Positions 8,632-17,997 of a DNA stretch of 64,000 nt are shown here, in pieces (within the stretch, counting starts at the first letter, position 1; each line of letters opens with the position of its first letter). Both the position numbers and the translations under genes were made by a program. The notes under the pieces were generated by a model, which had not been told where the DNA came from, did no database searches, and saw nothing but the letters and a program-made list of their open reading frames with translations. The stretch comes from JBGPGW01 sp046349515 (GTDB lineage: Bacteria > Pseudomonadota > Alphaproteobacteria > CADEGL01), in NCBI GenBank assembly GCA_046349515.1, contig JAXMCE010000004.1, positions 219,429 to 283,428 of the forward strand, given 5' to 3'.

Positions 8632-9507
8632 ATGGCGACATTGGACATCACCGAGCGCGACATAGCGGCCTACGAGCGCGATGGCGTCGTGTGCCTTCGA
8701 CAGGTCTTCACGCCCGAGTGCGTTGAGCTGGTCCGGGAGGGGATCGAAAAAGACATCGAGGCGCCGGGCCCGCTTCACACCATGCAGAATGCGCCCGGCG
8801 AACCGGGCTATTTTCTCACCGATTTCTGCATGGCGCAGCGTCTTCAGGAATTCCGCCGCTTCGTCTTCGATTCGCCGGCGAGCGAGATCGCAGCGCGGCT
8901 CATGCGCTCGAGCCGCGTCAACTTTTTCTATGACGGCCTTTGGGTCAAGGACCGGGGAACTCCGAAGCGGACGCGCTGGCACCAGGATCAGCCCTATTAC
9001 CCCGTCGACGGCGAGCACATGTGCATCCTTTGGATGCCGCTCGACCCGGTCACGAAAGACGTTTGCCTCGAGCTCATCCGGGGCTCCCACCGCTGGAACC
9101 GCTGGTTCCAGCCCGAGCTGACCCGGAGCGGCAAGGACCTGTATCCGCCCAACGCCGCCTTCGAGCGGATGCCGGACATCGAGGCTGAGCGCGCGCGCCA
9201 CGACATCGCGACGTTCGACATGGAGCCCGGCGATTGCATCGCCTTCCAAGGGCTCGTCGTTCATGGCGCGCCAGGCAACGCGCGCCAGGCGCACCAGCGG
9301 CGCGCACTCTCGACCATCTGGCTCGGCGATGACGCCACCTTCGTCGAACGGCCGGGCCCGGTGCGACCGCTCTTCGAAGGGCACGGCCTCAAGCCGGGCG
9401 ACTCCATGGATTCACCCTACTTCCCCCGGACCTGGCCGCGCGTGTCCGAACGCGACGGCGCGCGCGCGAAGCGCTTCGCCGACGGGGCGTTTCGTATCAG
9501 CATCTGA
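8632..9507 (+). CDS. PhyH-family Fe(II)/2-oxoglutarate dioxygenase, paralogue 1
   Basis: 291 aa. Facial-triad residues are in WHQDQPYY (His117, Asp119) and in the distal VVHGAPGN His; a following RRALSTIW supplies the 2-oxoglutarate Arg. His-x-Asp is intact, so this should be a hydroxylase rather than a SyrB2-type halogenase (which has Ala or Gly in place of Asp). The C-terminal GHGLKPGDSMDSPYFPRTWP motif recurs in all three paralogues. It is followed after only 7 bp by paralogue 2. Substrate unknown; relatives include hydroxylases of acyl, amino-acid, ectoine and aminophosphonate substrates. Confidence 0.85.
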   Translation: MATLDITERDIAAYERDGVVCLRQVFTPECVELVREGIEKDIEAPGPLHTMQNAPGEPGYFLTDFCMAQRLQEFRRFVFDSPASEIAARLMRSSRVNFFYDGLWVKDRGTPKRTRWHQDQPYYPVDGEHMCILWMPLDPVTKDVCLELIRGSHRWNRWFQPELTRSGKDLYPPNAAFERMPDIEAERARHDIATFDMEPGDCIAFQGLVVHGAPGNARQAHQRRALSTIWLGDDATFVERPGPVRPLFEGHGLKPGDSMDSPYFPRTWPRVSERDGARAKRFADGAFRISI

Positions 9508-9514
9508 GGCAGGC

Positions 9515-10381
9515 ATGATCTGCGCGATCGGCACGGAAGAGATCGAGGCGATCGATCGAGACGGCGTGGTCTGCATTCGCGGCGCCTTCGAGCGGCGTTG
9601 GCTCGACACGATCGCGCGCGGCATCGAGGCCGAGCTCAAGGCGCCCGGCACGGGATTCGTCGAGCAGGCCGCCGGCCTTCCCGGCCGCTTCGTGACCGAT
9701 TACTGCCCTGCCCAGCGCATCGCCGAGTTCCAGGACTTCGTTCTTCACTCACCGGCGGCGGAACTGGCCGGCCGCCTGATGGGCGCCTCGAAGGCGCGCT
9801 TTCTCATGGACGTCCTGTGGATCAAGGAGCCTGGCACGACGAAGCCCACGGCCTGGCACCAGGATCAGCCCTATTTCTGCATCGATGGCCGGCAGATGGT
9901 CTCGATCTGGCTGCCGGTCGACCCGGTGCCCGCCTCCGTGTCGCTGCGCTTTCTCCGTGGCTCGCATCGCTGGGGCAAGTGGTATCGTCCGCAACTCACG
10001 AGCGGGAAGGAGCTGTACTCGTTCTCCGATCCCGGATCGCGCTGGGAAGCGATCCCCGACTTCGACGCCGAGTTGGACAGGCACGATGTTCTCTCATGGG
10101 ATCTTTCGCCCGGCGACTGCCTCGTCTTCCACGCACTGACGGTGCATGGCTCGCCCGGTAACCCGCAGGCAGCGACACGGCGCCGTGTCCTGACGACGGT
10201 GTGGTTTGGTGACGATGCGACCTACGGCGTGCGCCCCTCCCCGCCGCGTCCCCTCTTCGAAGGCCACGGACTCAAACCGGGAGAACGCATGGACTCGCCC
10301 TACTTCCCGCGCGTTTGGCCAGCGCCGGCGGATGCCCCGGCGCGCTTCGCGCGCGACACGGCACTCAAGATCAGCATCTGA
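9515..10381 (+). CDS. PhyH-family Fe(II)/2-oxoglutarate dioxygenase, paralogue 2
   Basis: 288 aa and collinear with its neighbours. Iron ligands lie in TAWHQDQPYFCIDG and LTVHGSPGN, and the 2-oxoglutarate-binding Arg in RRRVLTTVWFGDDATY. The N-terminal third is the most divergent from paralogues 1 and 3 (it has GRFVTDYCPAQRI where they have FLTDFCMAQR and FLSDLCMAQQ), which suggests a different substrate or step. ATG 9515 starts 7 bp after the previous stop and the next gene begins 10 bp after its stop: a tightly packed operon. Function unassigned. Confidence 0.85.
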   Translation: MICAIGTEEIEAIDRDGVVCIRGAFERRWLDTIARGIEAELKAPGTGFVEQAAGLPGRFVTDYCPAQRIAEFQDFVLHSPAAELAGRLMGASKARFLMDVLWIKEPGTTKPTAWHQDQPYFCIDGRQMVSIWLPVDPVPASVSLRFLRGSHRWGKWYRPQLTSGKELYSFSDPGSRWEAIPDFDAELDRHDVLSWDLSPGDCLVFHALTVHGSPGNPQAATRRRVLTTVWFGDDATYGVRPSPPRPLFEGHGLKPGERMDSPYFPRVWPAPADAPARFARDTALKISI

Positions 10382-10391
10382 AGGAGGCGTG

Positions 10392-11276
10392 ATGGAAGGC
10401 GCACCGGCACGTCCCATCTCCGATTCCGAAGTCGAGCGCTTCCGCGCCGACGGCATCGTCCACCTCAAGGGAATCGTCGGCCGCGATTGGGTCGATATCC
10501 TAGGGCGCGGGGTCGAGAAGACCATTGCCCATCCGGGCCCCCTTCACACCGTGCAGACGCGCGACGGTGAAAAGGGCTACTTCCTCTCCGATCTCTGCAT
10601 GGCGCAGCAGATCGAGGAATACCGCACCTTCATGTTGAACGGACCGGCGCCCGCCATTGCCGCGCGCCTCATGGGCGCATCACGCGTCAACTTCTTCGCC
10701 GACACGCTGTGGGTCAAGGATGGCGGGACCGAGAAGCGGACACGTTGGCACCAGGATCAGCCGTTCTTCTGGGTCGACGGACAGATGTGCGTCATCTGGT
10801 TCCCGCTCGATTCCGTCGCGAAAGAAAACGCGCTCGAGCTCATCCGCGGCTCGCACCGCTGGGGCAAGTCCTTCGCACCGGAGTTGAGCCGGGACGGCCG
10901 CGACCTCTATGCGACACCGGGCCGGCAGACCTTGGAGCGCATGCCCGACATCCAAGCCGACAGGTCCGCCTTCGAGATTTTGGCCTACGCGGTCGAGCCA
11001 GGCGACTGCATCGCCTTCGACGGCCTGACCGTACACGGCGCCGCCGGCAACGGCGCGGCGCAGCGCCGGCGCGCCGTGTCCTCGATCTGGATGGGCGAGA
11101 GCGCCCGCTACGCCGCGCGCCCGGCACCCGGCCGACCGCATTTCGAAGGCCACGGACTCAAGCCGGGCGATGCCATGGATTGCGATTATTTCCCGCGCGT
11201 CTGGCCGCGCCGGGGATCGATCGAGCCTTCGGCTTTGGCCCGGTTCGCCGATCGACGGCTCAAGATCACGAAGTAG
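10392..11276 (+). CDS. PhyH-family Fe(II)/2-oxoglutarate dioxygenase, paralogue 3
   Basis: 294 aa. Iron ligands in TRWHQDQPFFWVDG and LTVHGAAGN, co-substrate Arg in RRRAVSSIWMGE; closest to paralogue 1 (shared GPLHT, MAQ, RVNFF and LWVKD blocks). A strong AAGGAGG Shine-Dalgarno lies 5 nt before ATG 10392. Third and last of the tandem dioxygenases; 21 bp further on the PLP enzyme starts. Retention of all three active sites argues that three different oxidations, or three related substrates, are served rather than decay of surplus copies. Confidence 0.85.
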   Translation: MEGAPARPISDSEVERFRADGIVHLKGIVGRDWVDILGRGVEKTIAHPGPLHTVQTRDGEKGYFLSDLCMAQQIEEYRTFMLNGPAPAIAARLMGASRVNFFADTLWVKDGGTEKRTRWHQDQPFFWVDGQMCVIWFPLDSVAKENALELIRGSHRWGKSFAPELSRDGRDLYATPGRQTLERMPDIQADRSAFEILAYAVEPGDCIAFDGLTVHGAAGNGAAQRRRAVSSIWMGESARYAARPAPGRPHFEGHGLKPGDAMDCDYFPRVWPRRGSIEPSALARFADRRLKITK

Positions 11277-11297
11277 CGTCGAGGCGCGGCGGTCCCG

Positions 11298-12500
11298 GTG
11301 CGACGGAACACACCCTTCTCCGCCCGCCCCTGGTCCGAAATCCGCAAGCGCCTTCTCGATGCGATCGCGGACGACCCCATCACGTCGGGCCGGACCATTA
11401 CCTACCTTCCGAAAGATGCAGTGCGCGAGCATGCCTATGACACCATGGGCATCGTGGCCGGCGCCTACGATTGGGGATCGAAGACCGCGGCCATGTTGCT
11501 CGACGAGACGTCAGCCATGGTGCGCCCGTTCTTCCAGGCCGGCGCGGAAGTCCCCGTCACGTTCACGTCCGGCGGATCGGAGAGCAACATCCTGGCGCTC
11601 AAGGCCGCGCGCGATTGGGCCCGCGCGAATCGGCCGCAGGCGCTCAGACCCGAGATTCTCATGTCGCGCGCCGCCCATTCCTGCCACAGCAAGGCGGCGC
11701 AGCTTCTCGGCCTCGCCGAGCGCCGCGTCGGCCTCGCGCCCGATTCGCGCACCGACATTTCGGCGATGGCGGCCGCCATCGGCCCCGACACGATCGCCCT
11801 TGTCGCCTCCTACCCGACCGATTCGCATGGCATGTGCGACGACGTGCCCGCCATCGCCGCGCTCGCCGAGCATCACGGCCTCTGGTGCCATGTCGATGCC
11901 AGCTTCGGCGGCTTCATCGCGCCCTTCCTCAAAGAGCTGGGCGAACCGCTCCCCGATTTCGACTTCCGCGTGGCGGGCGTCTCGTCGATCGCTGCCGACC
12001 TCCACAAATACGGCTACGCGCCAACGGGAATCTCGGTGCTCCTCTTGAGAACGGCGGCCCACGCCGAGCATCTCCGGTTCCAATTCGACGCGTGGGATGG
12101 GCCGGCGATGGACAGCGACCGCCTGTCCGGCACGCGCAGCTTCGATACCTTGGCCGGCGCCTGGGCCACGCTCCAGGAGCTGGGCTGGGAGGGGTTTCGC
12201 GAGCGCGCCGCCGCCATGCGCGCGAACAGCCGTCGCTTCCTCGATCGCCTCAAGGATATCGACGGCGTCGAGCTGCTCAACCGGCCGGAGATTGGCATCG
12301 TGCACTTCAGGGTCGCCGGAGCGGACGCGGCTTCGCTCGGCGCGGCGCTGCGCCAGCGCGGCCATCGCCCCTATGTGACCGTCGCTCCTGCCGGCATCAT
12401 CCTCTGCATCGGGCCGGAGCTCCAAGACGACGTGCTCGAGACGTTCATGCGCGACTTCGCCCACGCGCGCCGCACGGTTGAGAGCGCCGGCCCCGCCTGA
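11298..12500 (+). CDS. PLP-dependent group II decarboxylase / sphingosine-phosphate-lyase-like enzyme
   Basis: About 400 aa, GTG start. Fold-type I PLP enzyme: TSGGSESN cofactor loop (residues 90-97), the ring-stacking His127 five residues before Lys132, HVDASFGG with the cofactor Asp200, and the Schiff-base Lys237 in AADLHKYGYAPTG. The last motif is nearer to sphingosine-1-phosphate lyase and archaeal MfnA-type decarboxylases than to bacterial GadB. Expected chemistry: decarboxylation of an amino acid or retro-aldol cleavage of a phosphorylated amino alcohol. It closes the operon of one EamA transporter and three PhyH dioxygenases, so its substrate may be one of their hydroxylated products. 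Convergent with the next EamA gene. Confidence 0.82.
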   Translation: MRRNTPFSARPWSEIRKRLLDAIADDPITSGRTITYLPKDAVREHAYDTMGIVAGAYDWGSKTAAMLLDETSAMVRPFFQAGAEVPVTFTSGGSESNILALKAARDWARANRPQALRPEILMSRAAHSCHSKAAQLLGLAERRVGLAPDSRTDISAMAAAIGPDTIALVASYPTDSHGMCDDVPAIAALAEHHGLWCHVDASFGGFIAPFLKELGEPLPDFDFRVAGVSSIAADLHKYGYAPTGISVLLLRTAAHAEHLRFQFDAWDGPAMDSDRLSGTRSFDTLAGAWATLQELGWEGFRERAAAMRANSRRFLDRLKDIDGVELLNRPEIGIVHFRVAGADAASLGAALRQRGHRPYVTVAPAGIILCIGPELQDDVLETFMRDFAHARRTVESAGPA

Positions 12501-12512
12501 TTGCGGCGCGCG

Positions 12513-13337
12513 TCAGAGGTTCATCACGAGGATGCCGCTGGCGACGGTCGTCGCGGCGATCACGCGGCGGAGGCCAAAGGGCTCCTTCAGCACGATCGTG
12601 CCAATGAGGGCCGCGAAGACGACACTCGTCTCGCGCAGCGCCGAGATGGGCGCGACGGTGCCGATCCCGTAGCACCATACCACGATGCTGTAGCCCGCCA
12701 CCGCGAGAAGTCCTGCGAAGAGCGACTGCTTCCATTCCGCCGCGAGGAATGACAAGAACGGCCGGCGCCGATAGGCGGTGGAGAAGCCGATCATCATCGC
12801 GCCATCGAGGAGCCACAGCCACGCGATGTAGCCGAGAGCGCTCTCCGACAGGCGCACGCCGAGCGCATCGACCGCGCTGTAGGCAGCGATGAAACAGGCG
12901 GTGCCGAGCGCGTAGAGTATCGCGCGAGGGTGGCCGCGTCCGAGAGAGAGGCTCGCGAGGCCAAGTGAGATGAGGGCGACGCCGCCATATTGCTGGGCCG
13001 AGAGGCGCTCGCCGATGAGCGGGCCCGAGGCCAGCGCCAGCAGCAAGGGCGAGCCGCCGCGCGCGATCGGATAGACTTGGCTCAAATCGCCGATCCGGTA
13101 GGCGCGGAGGAGGAACAAGTAGTAGCCCGCGTGGATCGCCGTGGTCAGTGCAAGATACGGCCAGCTTGCCTCCGCCGGCGCCGCGGCCCAGGGCAGGAAG
13201 GCAAGGCCCGCCGGGATCCCGACCGCGCTCATGGCCGACATCATGAACAATCGGTCGTTGGCCTGCTTGATCAGCGCGTTCCAGGCCGCGTGCATGAGCG
13301 CGGCCAGCAACACGAGGCAAAGGACGGCGACGCTCAC
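12513..13337 (-). CDS. EamA/DMT-family transporter, second in the PhyH region
   Basis: 274 aa, GTG start with GGAG shortly upstream. Ten hydrophobic segments; LLAALMHAAWNALIKQAND at the N-terminus and VFAALIGTIVLKEPFG near the end are typical of EamA halves. It is the last gene of a leftward group headed by two 2-hydroxyacid dehydrogenases (gap 28 bp), convergent with the PhyH/PLP operon. Thus each side of the cluster has its own DMT transporter. Substrate unknown. Confidence 0.82.
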   Translation of the reverse strand: MSVAVLCLVLLAALMHAAWNALIKQANDRLFMMSAMSAVGIPAGLAFLPWAAAPAEASWPYLALTTAIHAGYYLFLLRAYRIGDLSQVYPIARGGSPLLLALASGPLIGERLSAQQYGGVALISLGLASLSLGRGHPRAILYALGTACFIAAYSAVDALGVRLSESALGYIAWLWLLDGAMMIGFSTAYRRRPFLSFLAAEWKQSLFAGLLAVAGYSIVVWCYGIGTVAPISALRETSVVFAALIGTIVLKEPFGLRRVIAATTVASGILVMNL

Positions 13338-13365
13338 CCGCTCCGGCGGGGCCGGGCGCGGCCGT

Positions 13366-14382
13366 TCAGTACTGCCATTTCGGATCGACGACGTTCGTGA
13401 AACGCTTGCCCGCGAGCATGCGCTCGATGTTGCCGAGCACGATGTCGAGCGTCCGGGGCGTGTAGGCGACCGTGTCGTCCGATGAGCAGTGCGGCGAGAT
13501 GATCAGGTTGGGCGTGTTCCACAAAGGCGAGGACGATGGCAGCGGCTCCGGATTGAAGACGTCGAGCACGGCGGTCAGCTCACCCTTCACGAGCCGCTTC
13601 CTCAACGCGTCGTAGTCGACGAGATCGGCGCGGCTATAGTTCACGACGCCCGTGCCGTTGCGCATCAGCTTGATCTCCCGCGGCCCCAGCATGTGCTTGG
13701 TGTGCCGGGTCGCCGGCGCGCACATCATGACGAAATCGGCCTGGGGCAGCAGCTTCCGGAGCGCGCTCGGCTTGTGCATGCGGTCGACCGACCGGTGCGG
13801 CTTGCCGGTGCGCCGGATCCCCACGACCTTCATCCCGAAGGTCTTGGCCCAGTCGGCCGCCGAACCGCCGATGTTGCCCACCCCGATGATCAGCACGGTC
13901 TTGCCGGTGATGACCGTGTTGTAGACCTGCTGCCAGCGCGCCTTCCTCTGGTTCGTGACCATCTCCGGCACGCGGTTGTTGAGCATGAGGAGCGCCAGGA
14001 TCGTGTATTCCGCCGCCCGAGGCCCATGCACGCCGCGGCTGTTGGTGAAGGTGACACCCTTCGGCAACCAGGTGAGCGGCATGAAGTGATTGACGCCCGC
14101 GCCATGCGCGTGGATCAGCTTCAGGTTGGGCGCACGTTCGGCGAGATTGTTGCGGTCGAAGTGCCAGCCAAAGAGGACATGCGCCGTACGCATCGCCTTT
14201 GGGAAAATGTCGCCGTCGTAACCAACGGTGACGCGGACCTTGCCCTTGAGCTTCGGATGCCGGCGCAGCGCGGCGCGCACGCGTTCGGGCGAAATCTCGA
14301 AGACCTCACCCATCCTGCTGTTATTTTCGCAATGAAGATGGATCTTGCCGCTGCGCTGCATGCGGCGTCCCGTCCGTGCCAT
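13366..14382 (-). CDS. D-2-hydroxyacid dehydrogenase (NAD-binding), paralogue A
   Basis: 338 aa; start at ATG 14382 behind GAGGGG. The NAD-binding Rossmann motif is IIGVGNIGGSAADWAKTFG, the catalytic Arg is in YSRADLVDYDALRKRL, the Glu in LDVFNPEPLPSSSPLW and the general-acid His in ISPHCSSDDT. Overall a phosphoglycerate/glyoxylate-reductase-type D-2-hydroxyacid dehydrogenase. The neighbour downstream of its promoter side (14495-15520) is a close paralogue, separated by 112 bp. Substrate not predictable; oxidises or reduces a 2-hydroxy/2-oxo acid, which would fit after dioxygenase and PLP steps in the opposing operon. Confidence 0.86.
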   Translation of the reverse strand: MARTGRRMQRSGKIHLHCENNSRMGEVFEISPERVRAALRRHPKLKGKVRVTVGYDGDIFPKAMRTAHVLFGWHFDRNNLAERAPNLKLIHAHGAGVNHFMPLTWLPKGVTFTNSRGVHGPRAAEYTILALLMLNNRVPEMVTNQRKARWQQVYNTVITGKTVLIIGVGNIGGSAADWAKTFGMKVVGIRRTGKPHRSVDRMHKPSALRKLLPQADFVMMCAPATRHTKHMLGPREIKLMRNGTGVVNYSRADLVDYDALRKRLVKGELTAVLDVFNPEPLPSSSPLWNTPNLIISPHCSSDDTVAYTPRTLDIVLGNIERMLAGKRFTNVVDPKWQY

Positions 14383-14494
14383 CGTGATTGTCCCCTCGTG
14401 ACGTCTTACTCGGCGCGCCCCTGTGCGCGGCCGGGCCATGATGACGGGCCCCGCGCGCAACGCAAGGGCGTTTGCCGCCCGTCCGGCCACGCCT

Positions 14495-15520
14495 TCAGTA
14501 TTGCAGGTTCGGATCGATCCAGTTCTTGGGCTTCCGGCCCGCGATGACGCGTTCGATGTTGCCGAGGAGGAGGTCGAGGCATCCGGGCACGAAGGTCGCC
14601 GGGTCGTCCGAACAGCAATGGAAGCTCATGACGAGGTTGGGCGTGTTCCAGAGGGGCGAGGACGACGGCAAGGGCTCGGGGTCGAAGACGTCGAGGATCG
14701 CGGTCAGATCCCCCGCGATGAGACGCTCGCGGAGGGCATCGTAGTCGACGAGGTCCGCGCGGGCGAAATTGACGAGGCCCGCCCCCTTGCGCATGAGCTT
14801 GAACTCGCGCCGGCCGAGCATGTGCTTCGTCTCGTCGGTCGCGGGCGCGGCGACGATGACGAAGTCGGCCTTGGGCAGGACGCGATGCAGGTCCTTGGGC
14901 TTGTACATGCGATCGACCGAACGGTGCGGCTTGCCGCTGCGGCGGATGCCCAGCACCGTCATCCCGAATTTCTTGGCCCAGGCCGCGCCGGCGGCGCCCA
15001 TGGTCCCCACGCCGATGATGAGGACGGTCTTGCCCACCATGGCGCTTGCATAGGGGCTTCCCCAGCGCGCCGCGCGCTGGAGCGTCGCCATCTCCGGCAT
15101 CCGGTTGTTGAGCATGAGAAGCGCCATGATCAGGTATTCGCCGGCCCGGGGTCCGTGGACGCCGATGCTGTTCGCCAGGAGACATCCGTCGGGCATCCAG
15201 TCGAGCGGATAGACGTGGTTCACGCCCGCGCCGAAGATCTGGACCAGCTTGAGGTTCGGCGCGCGCCGCTTGAGGTGCTTGTGATCGAAGGTCCAGCCGA
15301 ACAGGAAATCGGCGCTGGCCAGCGTGTCGCGATACGGCTCTTTCTCGTGCGTGATCGTGATCCGCAGCTTGCCCTTGAGCTTCGGGTGCCGCTTCAGGGC
15401 TTGATCCATGAGCCGCGGGGTCAGGGTATAGAGCGGCCCGAGCGCCTCCGATTCGACGCAATAGAGGTGATAGGGGCCTTGAGATTTGGCTGGTGCGGTC
15501 CGCCGTGCCAGTCGTGCCAT
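14495..15520 (-). CDS. D-2-hydroxyacid dehydrogenase (NAD-binding), paralogue B
   Basis: 341 aa. Rossmann motif IIGVGTMGAAGAAWAKKFG, catalytic Arg in FARADLVDYDALRERL, Glu in LDVFDPEPLPSSSPLW and His in MSFHCCSDDPAT (the usual Pro before the His is replaced by Phe). Collinear with paralogue A and sharing long blocks (HPKLKGK, GRSP-free GVHGPRAxEY, GIRRxGKPHRSVDRM), so the pair arose by tandem duplication. ATG 15520 is preceded by the groEL terminator hairpins 130 bp away. Probably first gene of a three-gene leftward unit with paralogue A and the EamA gene. Confidence 0.86.
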   Translation of the reverse strand: MARLARRTAPAKSQGPYHLYCVESEALGPLYTLTPRLMDQALKRHPKLKGKLRITITHEKEPYRDTLASADFLFGWTFDHKHLKRRAPNLKLVQIFGAGVNHVYPLDWMPDGCLLANSIGVHGPRAGEYLIMALLMLNNRMPEMATLQRAARWGSPYASAMVGKTVLIIGVGTMGAAGAAWAKKFGMTVLGIRRSGKPHRSVDRMYKPKDLHRVLPKADFVIVAAPATDETKHMLGRREFKLMRKGAGLVNFARADLVDYDALRERLIAGDLTAILDVFDPEPLPSSSPLWNTPNLVMSFHCCSDDPATFVPGCLDLLLGNIERVIAGRKPKNWIDPNLQY

Positions 15521-15653
15521 CGCTCGCGTCTCCTTGCGGCGATTGGGAAGGGCATGCGAATCCGCCGCGGCGGATCATGATGCCGAGGTGGAGGCAGGGC
15601 GCAAGCTCGATCCGCCGGCGAGGGACCTCGGCCGAAGCCCGCACCACAAATAA

Positions 15654-15711
15654 GAAGGGCCGCGGCTAAGTCGCGGCCCTTCGAATGGCCCCCCGGCCCG
15701 AGGCCGGGGGG
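15654..15711 (-). terminator. Intrinsic terminator region after groEL (two hairpins)
   Basis: Two perfect hairpins follow the groEL stop on the minus strand. The proximal one (15689-15711) has a 10 bp G+C stem with a 3 nt loop. The distal one (15654-15682) has an 11 bp stem (GAAGGGCCGCG arms) with a 7 nt loop and is followed on the transcript by TTATTTGT, giving a short U-rich tail. The arrangement fits rho-independent termination of groESL. Confidence 0.75.
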
Positions 15712-15727
15712 ACCGCTGTCATTCGAT

Positions 15728-17377
<1,650 letters not shown>

Positions 17378-17695
17378 TTAGGCCGCTTTCTTCGTCGACT
17401 TCGCGGCGCCTTCGATGACGCCCATGATGTCGGACTCTTTCATGATCAACAGGTCCTTGCCGTCGATCTTCACCTCGTTGCCGGACCACTTGCCGAAGAG
17501 CACCCGGTCGCCGACCTTGACGTCGAGCGGCACGACCTCGCCCTTCTCGTTGCGCGCGCCTGGGCCGACCGCGATGATCTCGCCTTCCATCGGCTTCTCC
17601 TGCGCGGTGTCCGGAATGATGATCCCGCCGGCGGTCTTCTCTTCCTGCTCGATCCGACGGACCACGACCCGGTCATGCAACGGACGGAATTTCAT
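17378..17695 (-). CDS. groES: Co-chaperonin GroES (10 kDa)
   Basis: 105 aa, slightly longer than the usual 95-97 because of a Lys-rich end (AAKSTKKAA). Starts [20 protein letters not shown] and holds the mobile loop [19 protein letters not shown] that contacts GroEL, then the dome motif [20 protein letters not shown]. First gene of groESL; the ATG is preceded by GAGG. The leader of about 80 nt carries the CIRCE operator near the transcription start. Confidence 0.98.
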   Translation of the reverse strand: MKFRPLHDRVVVRRIEQEEKTAGGIIIPDTAQEKPMEGEIIAVGPGARNEKGEVVPLDVKVGDRVLFGKWSGNEVKIDGKDLLIMKESDIMGVIEGAAKSTKKAA

Positions 17696-17756
17696 GGTTG
17701 CCTCACCCTTTCATGATGGTTGGACGTCATGGGGAGGCTGTCGGCAAAATGGCTTG

Positions 17757-17783
17757 CTAGCACTCACCCAATGTGAGTGCTAT
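17757..17783 (-). promoter_or_regulatory. CIRCE operator (HrcA-binding inverted repeat)
   Basis: A 9-9-9 inverted repeat: CTAGCACTC, 9 nt spacer, GAGTGCTAT on the plus strand. It differs from the CIRCE consensus (TTAGCACTC-N9-GAGTGCTAA) only at the outermost base of each arm. It sits immediately downstream of the groES -10 box, where bound HrcA would block initiation. hrcA itself is not in the window. Confidence 0.93.
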
Positions 17784-17809
17784 CTAGAGGCAGGGCGGAA
17801 CCTTGTCAA
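17781..17809 (-). promoter_or_regulatory. groESL promoter
   Basis: On the minus strand TTGACA (17809-17804, in the context CTTGACA) is followed by a 17 bp spacer and TAGATA (17786-17781). The -35 is a perfect housekeeping box; the -10 is weaker. The leading CTTG also resembles alphaproteobacterial heat-shock sigma -35 elements, so dual recognition is possible. The -10 overlaps the first bases of the CIRCE arm. Confidence 0.7.
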
Positions 17810-17821
17810 GACGCCGCCCCT

Positions 17822-17849
17822 TTGACCCACAAAGAAAATTTTGTATTAT
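17822..17849 (+). promoter_or_regulatory. Promoter of the divergent Deg/Do protease gene
   Basis: TTGACC (17822-17827), 16 bp spacer, TATTAT (17844-17849) in an AT-rich patch that stands out from the GC-rich surroundings. Predicted start near 17856 gives a leader of about 140 nt before the TTG start codon. The -35 boxes of this promoter and the groES promoter are only 12 bp apart, back to back. Confidence 0.7.
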
Positions 17850-17997
17850 TTGTCAATTACTTACGTGAGGCAATCTGCGGCCGATCGGCGTCGCGTCACA
17901 CGAATACCATATTCGCGCCCCTATCTCTCTTTCGAAGCTCGGCGTGGTGTGGGGCCCAGGCTCCGTACCCCGACGGAACGAACAAAGGAGATCGACC

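Noticed and set aside
8632..11276. Halogenase activity of the tandem PhyH proteins
   Set aside because: Non-haem halogenases replace the iron-binding Asp by Ala or Gly; all three proteins retain His-x-Asp.
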